Source: Nonlabens sp. Hel1_33_55
GTDB lineage: Bacteria > Bacteroidota > Bacteroidia > Flavobacteriales > Flavobacteriaceae
Length of the DNA: 64,000 bases
Assembly: GCF_900101765.1 (NCBI RefSeq)
Contig: NZ_LT627735.1
Coordinates: forward strand, 1,590,001 to 1,654,000
Direction of reading: 5' to 3'
The position numbers were made by a program, and so were the translations under genes. Shown here piece after piece: positions 1 through 10,828 of the stretch (its first letter is position 1; each line of letters begins with the position of its first letter). Below the pieces are notes generated by a model. It did no database searches. It saw only the letters and a program-made list of their open reading frames with translations, and was not told the DNA's origin.

Positions 1-1343
<1,343 letters not shown>

Positions 1344-1552
1344 GTATTCAATGCTGATCTTCTAACGATAGAAAATCAACGCCTTGCTCTTGTATTCTTA
1401 TTTTACTAATAACAAACACATCTTTCAATGTGCCTATCTGTTTCTCGTTTAATCTTTTCAATATGTCAATGAACGTTTCATACCCAGCTTGACTAGGTAT
1501 CTCTTCAGGCTTATTGCTAAACTCGAAGAGATTCCCACCTACGTGGGAACTT

Positions 1553-1629
1553 TGGTGGAGAATATCGGAGTCGAACCGATGACCTCCTGCGTGCAAGGCA
1601 GGCGCTCTAGCCAGCTGAGCTAATCCCCC
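1553..1629 (-). tRNA. tRNA-Ala (anticodon TGC)
   Basis: The minus strand folds as a full cloverleaf. The acceptor is GGGGGAT paired with ATTCTCC, with two G-T wobbles. The anticodon loop contains TGC, the T-loop is TTCGACT, and the discriminator is A followed by an encoded CCA at 1553-1555. It sits between 23S and tRNA-Ile in the rRNA spacer, the usual place for tRNA-Ala. Confidence 0.96.
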
Positions 1630-1730
1630 ATTGTTTGGAATTCAGAATTGTGAATTCAGAATGATGAATGTAGAACTCTCTAACTTCTAGAATTTCCTTC
1701 AATATATATAATGAACTGAGTGCGATTTTA

Positions 1731-1745
1731 GCTTTCGCGAAAGCG
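1731..1745. repeat. Iterated palindrome copy, in rRNA spacer
   Basis: GCTTTCGCGAAAGCG, one base short of the 16-bp consensus CGCTTTCGCGAAAGCG (A replaces the first C). It lies between tRNA-Ile and tRNA-Ala, so it is transcribed with the rRNA precursor and could form a 7-bp hairpin there. Confidence 0.9.
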
Positions 1746-1758
1746 TAATGTTTAAAAG

Positions 1759-1832
1759 TAGTCTCAGGCAGACTCGAACTGCCGACCTCTACATTATCAG
1801 TGTAGCGCTCTAACCAGCTGAGCTATGAGACT
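1759..1832 (-). tRNA. tRNA-Ile (anticodon GAT)
   Basis: The minus strand forms a cloverleaf. The acceptor AGTCTCA pairs perfectly with TGAGACT, the anticodon is GAT, the T-loop is TTCGAGT, and the discriminator is A. CCA is not encoded, unlike in the neighbouring tRNA-Ala. It lies in the 16S-23S spacer. Confidence 0.96.
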
Positions 1833-1986
1833 GTAACATACCTCGAAAGGCACACCACTCGTCTTTCGACTTTTTTTATAAATAAGATTGACAGTTGTAC
1901 TAGATAATAATATAAACAAACACGCCATTTGCATGTAGTAGGTCACGGAACTCTCATTTTTAGGTTCCATTATTTCAGGAACTCCA

Positions 1987-3508
<1,522 letters not shown>

Positions 3509-3803
3509 AGAATCTTGTTAAAAAGATCTCTTGCGAGAATCCCATAACCTATATACTACTAGCAATTGGCGTTCTTGTCTGTTTACACTATATTATAATT
3601 ATTCTTACCGGTCCATCCCTTTCTAAAAAGGAACAAACCTGTTCTTTTTGTGCTGTCAATCAATATCTCAATGAACTTATCAGAAGCTATCTTTTTGGAA
3701 CCTTCGCCAAGGCCTCTTCACGATGCCTAAATACTCCAGTCTTCCACTACTCCTGATGAACGTTGCTCTGAATTTCGACGTAACGTCTCTTGCAAAGCGG
3801 GTG

Positions 3804-3836
3804 CAAATATACAGATACATTTCTCTTCCAACCAAA
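3804..3836 (-). promoter_or_regulatory. rRNA operon promoter, Bacteroidota type
   Basis: On the minus strand TTTGG (3832-3836) is followed after 20 bases by TATATTTG (3804-3811), a full match to the Bacteroidota -33/-7 consensus (TTTG, 19-21 bases, TAnnTTTG). Transcription would start near 3797, giving a leader of about 290 bases before 16S. Assignment to rrn follows from orientation and from the absence of any gene in between. Confidence 0.75.
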
Positions 3837-4047
3837 TCTTTTCAAAAGAAAAATGCAATAAATCCACTATTAAATTTCAACACCCTGATTTACAAAAAAA
3901 TACAACCCCAAAAAAAATGAAATATTTTCTGGTAGCAAAGGATTTTCTTTGATTACAACGCAAAATCAAGAACTCATCACCCAAACCTATTAATCCAAAC
4001 TCAATCAAAACAACTCCCAAAATGGAAAATGAAACCTACAATAACAG

Positions 4048-4073
4048 AAAAGCAGCCCACGAAGACTGCTTTT
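4048..4073 (-). terminator. Terminator of the MATE gene
   Basis: The inverted repeat AAAAGCAG (4048-4055) / CTGCTTTT (4066-4073) lies 11 bases past the MATE stop codon. On the minus strand it ends in TTTTC, a weak intrinsic terminator. Confidence 0.55.
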
Positions 4074-4083
4074 TGAAAATACT

Positions 4084-5421
4084 CTAAGAAAGAAGCGATT
4101 GCCTTGTCAGATATCTAAATCGTAAATACATTAACAGAGCAGATACTGATAACCCTACTAACAGACCTAGCCAAATACCATTAATGCCAAAATCTGCATG
4201 CAGGGAAGAATAGTATGAAATAGGAAATCCAATCAGGGTATAGGCGCAAAAGCAGATTAAACTTGGAACCCAAACATCTTGAAGGCCTCTTAATGCTCCG
4301 AGAACAACAACCTGTAATCCATCGCTTATTTGAAATAATGCAGCAATTAGTAAGAGACCGGAGGCCAACTCAATTACTGTGGGATCTTCTATATATATTT
4401 CTGGAAGGAAATTTCTTCCCAAATAGAAAAACAAAGCAAAAGCTATGTCTACGATTATTGCCATCAAAAATATAGACCTAGCGACTCTAATCAAATCAGG
4501 TCGTTTTTCAGGAGCTAAATGATTTCCTACCCTTATGGTCGCCGTAACACTTAAACCTACAGCTACCATAAAGGTCAACGCAGATAAGTTAAGTGCAATT
4601 TGATTTGCCGCCTGTTCTTCAGTTCCCAGCATTCCGGATAGAAAGATGGCAGATGTAAATAATGAAACTTCAAAAAACATCTGGAGAGCAGTAGGCAGTC
4701 CTAGATTAAGCAGAGACTTCATATAAGTCCAAGACAGCTTTCCGATTTTCTTGAAGTAGAACATGGTACTCGTGCTGTTCTTCAGAATGTAAAATAATAA
4801 TAAGACCATCAAAATTCTCGAGATCAACGTACCATAGGCTGCTCCTTCCACCTCAAGCCTTGGGAATCCCCAATTACCATATATCAAGAGATAATTGATT
4901 GCCACATTGATTACGTTAGCAATTAAGGTGGCGTACATTGCATTTCGCGTAAGCGATAAACCATCAGAGAACTGCTTCATTGCTTGGAAAAGCATCAACG
5001 GAATCAATGATATACCTACAATACGCATATATGGGATGGCTAGCTCTACCACTTCTTGCGGCTGATCCAATTTATAAAGAATAGGCTCTGCTAGGAATAG
5101 TAATAAGACCAAAAGAAGCCCATTGACGGCACACATTACAAAACCATTATGAAAAGCAGCGCGGGCTACTAACGTGTTTTGGTTACCATCAGCTTCTGCA
5201 ACAAGTGGAGTTATTGCAAATGAAAAACCTATTCCAACAGAAAGCGCGATAAAAATAAAAGTATTTCCCAGAGAGACAGCAGCCAATTGAGCCGCACCCA
5301 ATTTACCAACCATAATATTATCTGCCAGTGCCACCAATAAATGAGCGACCTGACCTGCCATAATGGGTACGGCGATTGTCAAATTACGTTTGAACTCTCT
5401 AGTGTAAGCGCTTAGAATCAT
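4084..5421 (-). CDS. MATE family efflux transporter (NorM-like)
   Basis: A 445-residue inner-membrane protein with about 12 hydrophobic segments in two related halves. The N-terminal half has the MATE signature around residues 20-50 (PIMAGQ, then DNIMVGKLG and AAVSLGN), and the second half has a related LPTALQMFFE stretch. Length and pattern fit NorM-type multidrug/cation antiporters, which expel drugs or metabolites using Na+ or H+ gradients. The substrate cannot be told from sequence. It is the last gene of the minus-strand series, 51 bases after the M28 peptidase, and is followed by a hairpin at 4048-4073. A TATCTTCG close to the -7 consensus lies in the gap, so it may also have its own promoter. 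Confidence 0.9.
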   Translation of the reverse strand: MILSAYTREFKRNLTIAVPIMAGQVAHLLVALADNIMVGKLGAAQLAAVSLGNTFIFIALSVGIGFSFAITPLVAEADGNQNTLVARAAFHNGFVMCAVNGLLLVLLLFLAEPILYKLDQPQEVVELAIPYMRIVGISLIPLMLFQAMKQFSDGLSLTRNAMYATLIANVINVAINYLLIYGNWGFPRLEVEGAAYGTLISRILMVLLLFYILKNSTSTMFYFKKIGKLSWTYMKSLLNLGLPTALQMFFEVSLFTSAIFLSGMLGTEEQAANQIALNLSALTFMVAVGLSVTATIRVGNHLAPEKRPDLIRVARSIFLMAIIVDIAFALFFYLGRNFLPEIYIEDPTVIELASGLLLIAALFQISDGLQVVVLGALRGLQDVWVPSLICFCAYTLIGFPISYYSSLHADFGINGIWLGLLVGLSVSALLMYLRFRYLTRQSLLS

Positions 5422-5472
5422 TTAGAAAAAAGCGGCGAAGATAACTTTTATGTGAGTAGCTAATCTACCAGC

Positions 5473-6879
5473 TTAGTTTTTAAAGGTGGAAACCAATCCA
5501 TACTTATCGTATAGAAAAACTAAAGAACTCATAGTGGCTGCTCCCAATTCCAGTTCTCGTTTGTTCACAGCTTCAAAAGTATCGTTAGAAGCATGATGGT
5601 AATCAAAATAACGTTGAGAATCAGGTCGCAAACCAGCAAGCACAGCTCCCGTATCTTTCAATGGACCAACATCTGCACCGCTACCACCCAACTCAAAATA
5701 ATGGATTAGGTAAGGAGCGAATAAGGGTTTCCAGGATTCAATCTGACTCATTTGCGCTGGATTTGTGTCAAACCTAAAACCTCGTGGACTAAAGCCACCT
5801 GCATCGCTTTCCAATGCTAGAATGTGTTTTTGGTTTTTGATCATGGCTTGTTCTGCATAGGCGTTTGCTCCTCTTAAGCCGTTTTCCTCATTCATGAATA
5901 GTACGGCTCTTATCGTACGCTTAGGTTTATAGTTGGTTGACTTGATTGTTTCTAAGACTTGCATAGACTGTACTACTCCAGCACCGTCGTCATGACTACC
6001 ATCGCCCAAATCCCAAGAATCCAAGTGTCCTCCAACAAGAATTACCTCGTCGGGAAACTGATTGCCCTTTATCTCTGCAATAACATTATATGATTGGACC
6101 TCGCCATGATTCGTGCAGTCTTGTTGTAAAAAGAACTTTAAATCTTGATCATTTTCTAAGGCAGCATGTAACTTCTCTGCATCGTTTGTACTGATCGCAG
6201 CCGCAGGAATATATTGATCGATGGGCAAATCGCCGTAACTCATGGCTCCAGTGTGTGGTAAATCGTCCATTCTCAGATTCATTGATCTAACTATAACACC
6301 AACCGCACCATATTCCGCAGCAGCTGCGGCACCAGAATACCTTTGATCTACGCAACCTCCATAGGCTTCAAAAGTTTGAATTTTAGTGGCTTTCATAGGT
6401 CTGTTGTAGAACACATACTTTCCAGAAATAGCAGATTTTCCCAATTTCTCGAGATCTTCAATTCCGTCAACTTCTATGATTTGGGCAGATTTACCAGAAG
6501 GCTGTGTCGCTACAGAACCACCCAATGCACATACATTTACCTTGATTCTAACTCCATCTTTGGTTTCAAAGTAAGCTACTTCTGGTGTGCCACGTGTCCA
6601 TCTAGGAACCATGACCGGTTGCAAATAAGCAGTGTCCGCTACTTTGGAGAGTTCTGCGAGAGTGTATTCTACCGCCATTTGTGCTTGTGGTGATCCGGAT
6701 AACCTACCGCCTATTTCGTTTGACAAATGCTCGAGCCATTGATAGCTTTTGGAATTTGTCAAGTTGTGATTGTAAATGGTTCGCAGGACTGTAGAATCTT
6801 GCTGGGTTTGTGGAGATTGCGCTTTCGCGAAAGCGAAACTCATCAACATCACTCCTAACATCAAAATAGCTCTATTCAT
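5473..6879 (-). CDS. Secreted M28 family zinc peptidase
   Basis: 468 residues with a signal peptide (residues 1-20, cleavage after AFAKA). The peptidase domain carries the co-catalytic two-zinc set of M28 aminopeptidases/carboxypeptidase Q: H285 in GGHLDSW, the Asp pair in HDDGAG (297-298), the Glu pair in NEENG (331-332), D359 in LESDAGG, and the His pair in YHHASND (428-429). Residues ~100-250 are a PA-like insert. It probably trims peptides in the periplasm or outside the cell. The signal-peptide cleavage region is encoded by a copy of the 16-bp palindrome (6820-6835). The start overlaps the end of the PPK2 gene by 8 bases, so translation is probably coupled. It could be annotated as aminopeptidase or carboxypeptidase Q. 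Confidence 0.9.
   Translation of the reverse strand: MNRAILMLGVMLMSFAFAKAQSPQTQQDSTVLRTIYNHNLTNSKSYQWLEHLSNEIGGRLSGSPQAQMAVEYTLAELSKVADTAYLQPVMVPRWTRGTPEVAYFETKDGVRIKVNVCALGGSVATQPSGKSAQIIEVDGIEDLEKLGKSAISGKYVFYNRPMKATKIQTFEAYGGCVDQRYSGAAAAAEYGAVGVIVRSMNLRMDDLPHTGAMSYGDLPIDQYIPAAAISTNDAEKLHAALENDQDLKFFLQQDCTNHGEVQSYNVIAEIKGNQFPDEVILVGGHLDSWDLGDGSHDDGAGVVQSMQVLETIKSTNYKPKRTIRAVLFMNEENGLRGANAYAEQAMIKNQKHILALESDAGGFSPRGFRFDTNPAQMSQIESWKPLFAPYLIHYFELGGSGADVGPLKDTGAVLAGLRPDSQRYFDYHHASNDTFEAVNKRELELGAATMSSLVFLYDKYGLVSTFKN
6820..6835. repeat. Iterated palindrome copy, inside M28 signal peptide
   Basis: Exact CGCTTTCGCGAAAGCG, read in frame as AFAKA just before the predicted signal-peptidase site. 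It shares 5' flanking bases (GTTTGTGG.GATTG) with the copy at 19569. Confidence 0.95.
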
Positions 6880-7741
6880 TATTCAATAGGTTTTTAAATT
6901 CATCAAGACGGCTTGCGGTTTTTTCATCCAGTTCTGGAAATTTGACGTCATCCAGCTTGCTGAGTTGTTCTACTAGAATCTGGCAAACTATGTAGCGCGC
7001 CATAGGTTTATCATCTGCCGGAATCACGTGCCAAGGCGCCTGCGGTGTTGTGGTGTGCTGGATGGCTTGCTCATAAGCGTGCATATACTTGTCCCAAATA
7101 GCTCGTTCCTTGAGGTCGCCGGCAGAGAATTTCCAGTTTTTTTCTGGTAATCGCAACCGTCGTAATAACCGATTCTTTTGCTCTTCTTTGCTAAGGTTCA
7201 AGAAAAATTTGAAAACCTTAGTACCATTCTGCACCAGCTCCTTTTCAAAGTTATTGATCTGTTCAAATCGCATGTTCCAAAACTCATCGTCAGCATCCTC
7301 TGGTTTATGAATATCTGGTAGATTCTCGCTCAACAAATATTCTGGGTGGACTCTTGTGACCAGTACGTTTTCATAATGGGTTCTGTTAAAAATGCCGAAG
7401 TGACCTTTTGAAGGTAATGCGATGTAATGCCTCCACAAATAACCGTGCGATAACTCTAATTCTGTCGGGACTTTGAAGCTATGTTGTTCTACACCGCGAA
7501 CATTAAAATCCTTAAAAACTTCTCTTATCAAACTATCCTTTCCAGATGTATCCATTCCTTGAAAACAGACCAAAACAGCGTGGCGATCATGAGCATACAT
7601 GCGTTCCTGAAAATCTGCCAATTCCTTTCGGCTTTTTTTCAGGGCTTTTTTTGCAGCTTTTTTATCCAACGGATTTTGAGGTGCAGTTGCGTATTCTTTT
7701 AGAGGCTTGTCTGGCGTTGCTTTATACTGGTCTAGATTCAT
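6872..7741 (-). CDS. PPK2 family polyphosphate kinase
   Basis: 289 residues, the usual length of a one-domain PPK2. It has the P-loop QGMDTSGKDS (61-70), the lid/Walker B region with GIFNRTHYENVLVTRVHPE (116-134), and a basic RRLRLPEKNWKFS stretch near 215. PPK2 enzymes move phosphate between polyphosphate and nucleotides in the cytoplasm, mostly making ATP or GTP from NDP or NMP. The subclass and nucleotide preference cannot be fixed here. The gene starts 2 bases after the response-regulator stop and overlaps the M28 gene by 8, so it is in an operon with both. This link to a sigma-54-type regulator suggests stress or nutrient control. Confidence 0.92.
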   Translation of the reverse strand: MNLDQYKATPDKPLKEYATAPQNPLDKKAAKKALKKSRKELADFQERMYAHDRHAVLVCFQGMDTSGKDSLIREVFKDFNVRGVEQHSFKVPTELELSHGYLWRHYIALPSKGHFGIFNRTHYENVLVTRVHPEYLLSENLPDIHKPEDADDEFWNMRFEQINNFEKELVQNGTKVFKFFLNLSKEEQKNRLLRRLRLPEKNWKFSAGDLKERAIWDKYMHAYEQAIQHTTTPQAPWHVIPADDKPMARYIVCQILVEQLSKLDDVKFPELDEKTASRLDEFKNLLNNE

Positions 7742-7743
7742 CT

Positions 7744-8910
7744 TTATTTACTTGCAAATAGTTTTACGTCTTTCTCGCTTATTTCCTTACCTCCCAAAAT
7801 GATGAGACGTTCCACTACATTGCGTAGTTCTCTAATATTTCCAGTCCAATCATATTCTTGAAGAAGCTTTATAGCTTTATCGTCAAAGTCTTTCACTGGC
7901 ATTCCTTGTTCTGTAGAAATCTTATTGGAGAAATGCTCTACTAATATGGCTATATCTTCCCGACGCTCATTAAGAGATGGCACGTTAAGGAGAATGACCG
8001 CTAATCTGTGATACAAGTCTTCTCTGAAGTTATTTTCCTCTATTTCCTTCTTGAGGTTTTTGTTTGTGGCTGCAAGAATACGCACGTCTACTTTAATGTC
8101 GCGATCGCTACCTACTCGCTGTATTTTATTCTCTTGTAAGGCTCGCAATACTTTGGCTTGAGCGTTCAAACTCATGTCTCCTATCTCATCAAGAAAAATA
8201 GTACCACCATTAGCGGCCTCAAATTTCCCGGCACGATCTTTATTAGCTCCAGTAAAACTACCTTTAACATGACCAAATAATTCACTTTCAATTAGCTCAC
8301 TAGGAATCGCGGCGCAATTCACTTCAATAAAAGGACCGCTGGAACGACCACTCTTTTCGTGCAACCAGTGTGCAACCAATTCCTTACCAGTACCATTTTC
8401 TCCTGTTATGAGTACACGTGCTTCGGTTGGTGCTACCTTTTCAATAATATTTTTGATGATGGTGATGAGTTCACTCTCGCCTACCATCTCATAGTTCTTG
8501 CTCACCTTTTTCTTAAGCCTTTTGTTTTCCACAACCAGCTCTTTACGATCCAATGCATTGCGCACTGTATTGAGAAGTCTGTTTAAATCTGGTGGTTTGG
8601 AGATGTAGTCAAAAGCTCCTAAGCGCATGGTATTCACCGCTGTATCAAGATCACCATGTCCAGAGATCATGACAATAGGAATTTCTGGTTTTATCTTTTT
8701 GAGAGCCGTGAGAACCTCGACGCCATCCATTTTTGGCATCTTGATATCACAAAGGATTAGATCATAATCATTATCTTTTGCCAGTTCAATACCTTCTAAT
8801 CCATCGCTGGCCTCGGTGACATTGTATCCTTTGTTTTCTTCTGAAAGTATTTTAGTAAGCACACGCCTTATCGCTGCTTCATCTTCTATCAATAAAATAT
8901 TTGAAGTCAT
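7744..8910 (-). CDS. Sigma-54-type response regulator lacking the DNA-binding domain
   Basis: 388 residues. The receiver domain (1-120) has the acidic pair D10/E11, phospho-acceptor D55, S83 and K105. The AAA+ sigma-54 interaction domain (~143-370) has Walker A GENGTGKE (170-177), Walker B GGTIFLDEIGD (235-245), arginine region FREDLYHRL and sensor II WTGNIREL. The sigma-54 contact loop reads GSFTGA (217-222) instead of the common GAFTGA. The protein stops about 20 residues after the AAA+ domain, so the Fis-type helix-turn-helix of NtrC is missing. It therefore probably acts from solution or through a partner. The start codon overlaps the end of the outer-membrane protein gene. No histidine kinase is in the window. 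Confidence 0.92.
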   Translation of the reverse strand: MTSNILLIEDEAAIRRVLTKILSEENKGYNVTEASDGLEGIELAKDNDYDLILCDIKMPKMDGVEVLTALKKIKPEIPIVMISGHGDLDTAVNTMRLGAFDYISKPPDLNRLLNTVRNALDRKELVVENKRLKKKVSKNYEMVGESELITIIKNIIEKVAPTEARVLITGENGTGKELVAHWLHEKSGRSSGPFIEVNCAAIPSELIESELFGHVKGSFTGANKDRAGKFEAANGGTIFLDEIGDMSLNAQAKVLRALQENKIQRVGSDRDIKVDVRILAATNKNLKKEIEENNFREDLYHRLAVILLNVPSLNERREDIAILVEHFSNKISTEQGMPVKDFDDKAIKLLQEYDWTGNIRELRNVVERLIILGGKEISEKDVKLFASK

Positions 8911-9800
8911 TAGAACTTAAATTTTAGGCCACCTCTCACGTAAAAACTGGCATCTTCATTAATGGTATATATATCGTTGCGATCATTGTCTCGCAATCTA
9001 AAGTCATTACTTATCGTATAGGCTCCGTAACCGTAGAACAATAAATGATCTGTAAAATAGTGTTCATATCCCAAACCGCCCAATATCAGCGTCATCGATA
9101 TATTTTCTGCGGTTTGACCGTCTATATTAATATTCTGCTGGATGTTACCAAAAAAGTTATCCAGTGTAACAAAACCTTGTACAGCATCTTTATGGCTATC
9201 ATTAAGGTAACGACGCACGTTAGTTTTAGGAACCCCTAATGTATAAGTCCAGTTAGGCGCAAATTCTCTGTAGTAATTTACAATAGGTAACGGAAAACTA
9301 CGACCTGGTGTGGTGGTGTATTCCGTTCCAAAAATCCAACGGTATGGTTTATCCACGCTCTCATCTGTCCTGTCATAAATAGCATATGCTGCGAGCCCAT
9401 ATATCATATCATCACTGGTAATCTTGCTATCTAGATTAGAGGCGACTCTCGCAAGACCACGCACTCCAAACCGCCAGTTTTCCATGTTTTGAGGTTTCCA
9501 AACATATCCTAAACTCACTTCCATTCTTTGCGTTGACGAGACGATATCTGGATTGAAAGGTACTGCATCTTTGATATTGATATCGTTATAACGATAGTCC
9601 AGACCTACTACGATAAGTTTATTTAAATCCTTATCCAATGGAATAGGCGCCTGGATGAATGCCCTGTATCGCTGTATGGAATTATCAGATTTGGAAAAAG
9701 GAATATTCATATACTCGATCCTCGCCAGGTCCGTGGTTTGGGCGTTAACTATAAAGCTTGATGCAAATAGGATTAATGCAATATTCAAATAATTTTTCAT
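8910..9800 (-). CDS. Outer-membrane beta-barrel protein, probably DUF6268-like
   Basis: 296 residues with a signal peptide (1-21, ending VNAQ). The mature part is rich in alternating polar and aromatic strands (VVGLDYRYND, MEVSLGYVWKP, LFYGYGAYTISNDFRL) and ends in FYVRGGLKFKF, with the terminal Phe typical of barrels inserted by the Bam complex. The family call DUF6268 is from memory of similar flavobacterial proteins and is tentative. Its last base overlaps the response-regulator start, so the two are co-expressed. It may be a sensor target or a porin-like partner; function unknown. Confidence 0.7.
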   Translation of the reverse strand: MKNYLNIALILFASSFIVNAQTTDLARIEYMNIPFSKSDNSIQRYRAFIQAPIPLDKDLNKLIVVGLDYRYNDINIKDAVPFNPDIVSSTQRMEVSLGYVWKPQNMENWRFGVRGLARVASNLDSKITSDDMIYGLAAYAIYDRTDESVDKPYRWIFGTEYTTTPGRSFPLPIVNYYREFAPNWTYTLGVPKTNVRRYLNDSHKDAVQGFVTLDNFFGNIQQNINIDGQTAENISMTLILGGLGYEHYFTDHLLFYGYGAYTISNDFRLRDNDRNDIYTINEDASFYVRGGLKFKF

Positions 9801-9853
9801 AGGGTATTTAGTCGTTCGGGTAATTATTCAGTGTTGCGATGTTGGTAGGTAAT

Positions 9854-9873
9854 TTCGCTTTCGCGAAAGCGAA
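9854..9873. repeat. Iterated palindrome copy, downstream of MscS gene
   Basis: The exact core CGCTTTCGCGAAAGCG (9856-9871) is extended to a 20-bp perfect palindrome by TT and AA, then ACTCATC. It lies in the 110-base gap between the MscS gene and the outer-membrane protein gene. Confidence 0.95.
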
Positions 9874-9910
9874 CTCATCTAAAATCTCTTGCACTTCCAT
9901 AATGATGGTT

Positions 9911-10828
9911 TTAATTATCATCTTCATTGGAAGTATTCTCACTACTATTCTGGTAATTGATTGGCTTTGATTGGTAAAAATGTACATCTCTTTGCGGGAA
10001 TGGAATGGTGACACCATTCTCACGGAATGCCGCGTCAATCGCAAACCTCAAATTGCTCTTGATCCTAAGGTCCACAAAACTGTCACGAATGAAAAAGTAG
10101 ATTCCAAAATCCAGGCTGCTGTCTCCAAAATTGTTGAACATCACAAAGGGTTCCGGACTTTTGAGAATGGCTTTTTCGGCTTTGGCACACTCAATTAACA
10201 AGCGCTCCACCTTACGCACGTCACTGCCATACGACACGCCTACATGAACAGATTCACGGGTCTTGCTATGGTTCTGGGTGAAGTTATAAATGATCTCAGT
10301 CAAGAACAGGTGATTGGGAATGATGAGTACCTTATCATCTCTTGTAATCGCCCTTGTGCTGCGCAGTTTGATTTCAAAAACTCTGGCCACTTTGTCATTC
10401 ATCTCTACCACATCATTGACCAAAACCGATTTGTCGACCAATATGGTGATACCCGCAATAATATCCTTGAAAAAATCTTGAAGGGCAAAACCAATACCTA
10501 CAAAAATTGCGGCACTCGCCGTCAAAATACCCGTCAAATTGATACCAGAACTACTTAAAATTACCAGTATTACCGTCAGATAAACTATGTAATTGAAAAA
10601 CTTAAAGATGCTCTGAAACTTCAGTTTATCTGAAGGCTCCATCTTTCTGGTAAAAAAATTCTTTACTACTCTAAGGAATAAACCTGTGAGAAAAAGACCA
10701 ACGACTATTAAAAGCAACATCCATGTATCAAAATGGAATTCCTCTTTTCTAGGGTCTCCTTCGATAATCTGATACGTCAGAAAGTCCCGGATTTGTTGCC
10801 AGTCGATATTCATTAGTACTTGAGCCAT
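9911..10828 (-). CDS. MscS family mechanosensitive ion channel
   Basis: 305 residues. Three hydrophobic segments (residues ~30-55, 75-95 and 97-125) end with the pore helix LTASAAIFVGIGFALQDFF, rich in Ala and Gly as in MscS TM3. A beta domain follows (DVVEMNDKVARVFEIKLRST, then DDKVLIIPNHLFLTE) and an alpha/beta C-terminal domain. MscS channels open under membrane tension and release solutes on osmotic downshock. The gene overlaps the end of the ABC permease gene by 16 bases, so translation is probably coupled. A palindrome copy follows its stop. Confidence 0.92.
   Translation of the reverse strand: MAQVLMNIDWQQIRDFLTYQIIEGDPRKEEFHFDTWMLLLIVVGLFLTGLFLRVVKNFFTRKMEPSDKLKFQSIFKFFNYIVYLTVILVILSSSGINLTGILTASAAIFVGIGFALQDFFKDIIAGITILVDKSVLVNDVVEMNDKVARVFEIKLRSTRAITRDDKVLIIPNHLFLTEIIYNFTQNHSKTRESVHVGVSYGSDVRKVERLLIECAKAEKAILKSPEPFVMFNNFGDSSLDFGIYFFIRDSFVDLRIKSNLRFAIDAAFRENGVTIPFPQRDVHFYQSKPINYQNSSENTSNEDDN

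Larger units (their letters stand above)
3509..4083. other. Gene-free stretch: rRNA leader and upstream region
   Basis: 575 bases without a convincing gene. It holds the 16S leader (3509 to about 3797), the rrn promoter (3804-3836), an AT-rich block around 3840-3960 that may act as an upstream element, and the terminator of the MATE gene at 4048-4073. A 65-codon plus-strand reading frame at 3723-3920 runs across the leader and promoter and is not credible as a gene. Confidence 0.7.

Noticed and set aside
1348..1596. 82-codon minus-strand frame between 23S and tRNA-Ala
   Set aside because: It starts inside tRNA-Ala and runs through the spacer; not a gene.
3723..3920. 65-codon plus-strand frame
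   Set aside because: Crosses the rRNA leader and promoter and ends in low-complexity lysine/asparagine sequence.
9808..9900. Possible 30-residue peptide between the MscS and outer-membrane protein genes (MEVQEILDEFAFAKA...)
   Set aside because: Most of it is the palindrome read in frame; no conserved features or clear start. Left as a weak possibility.
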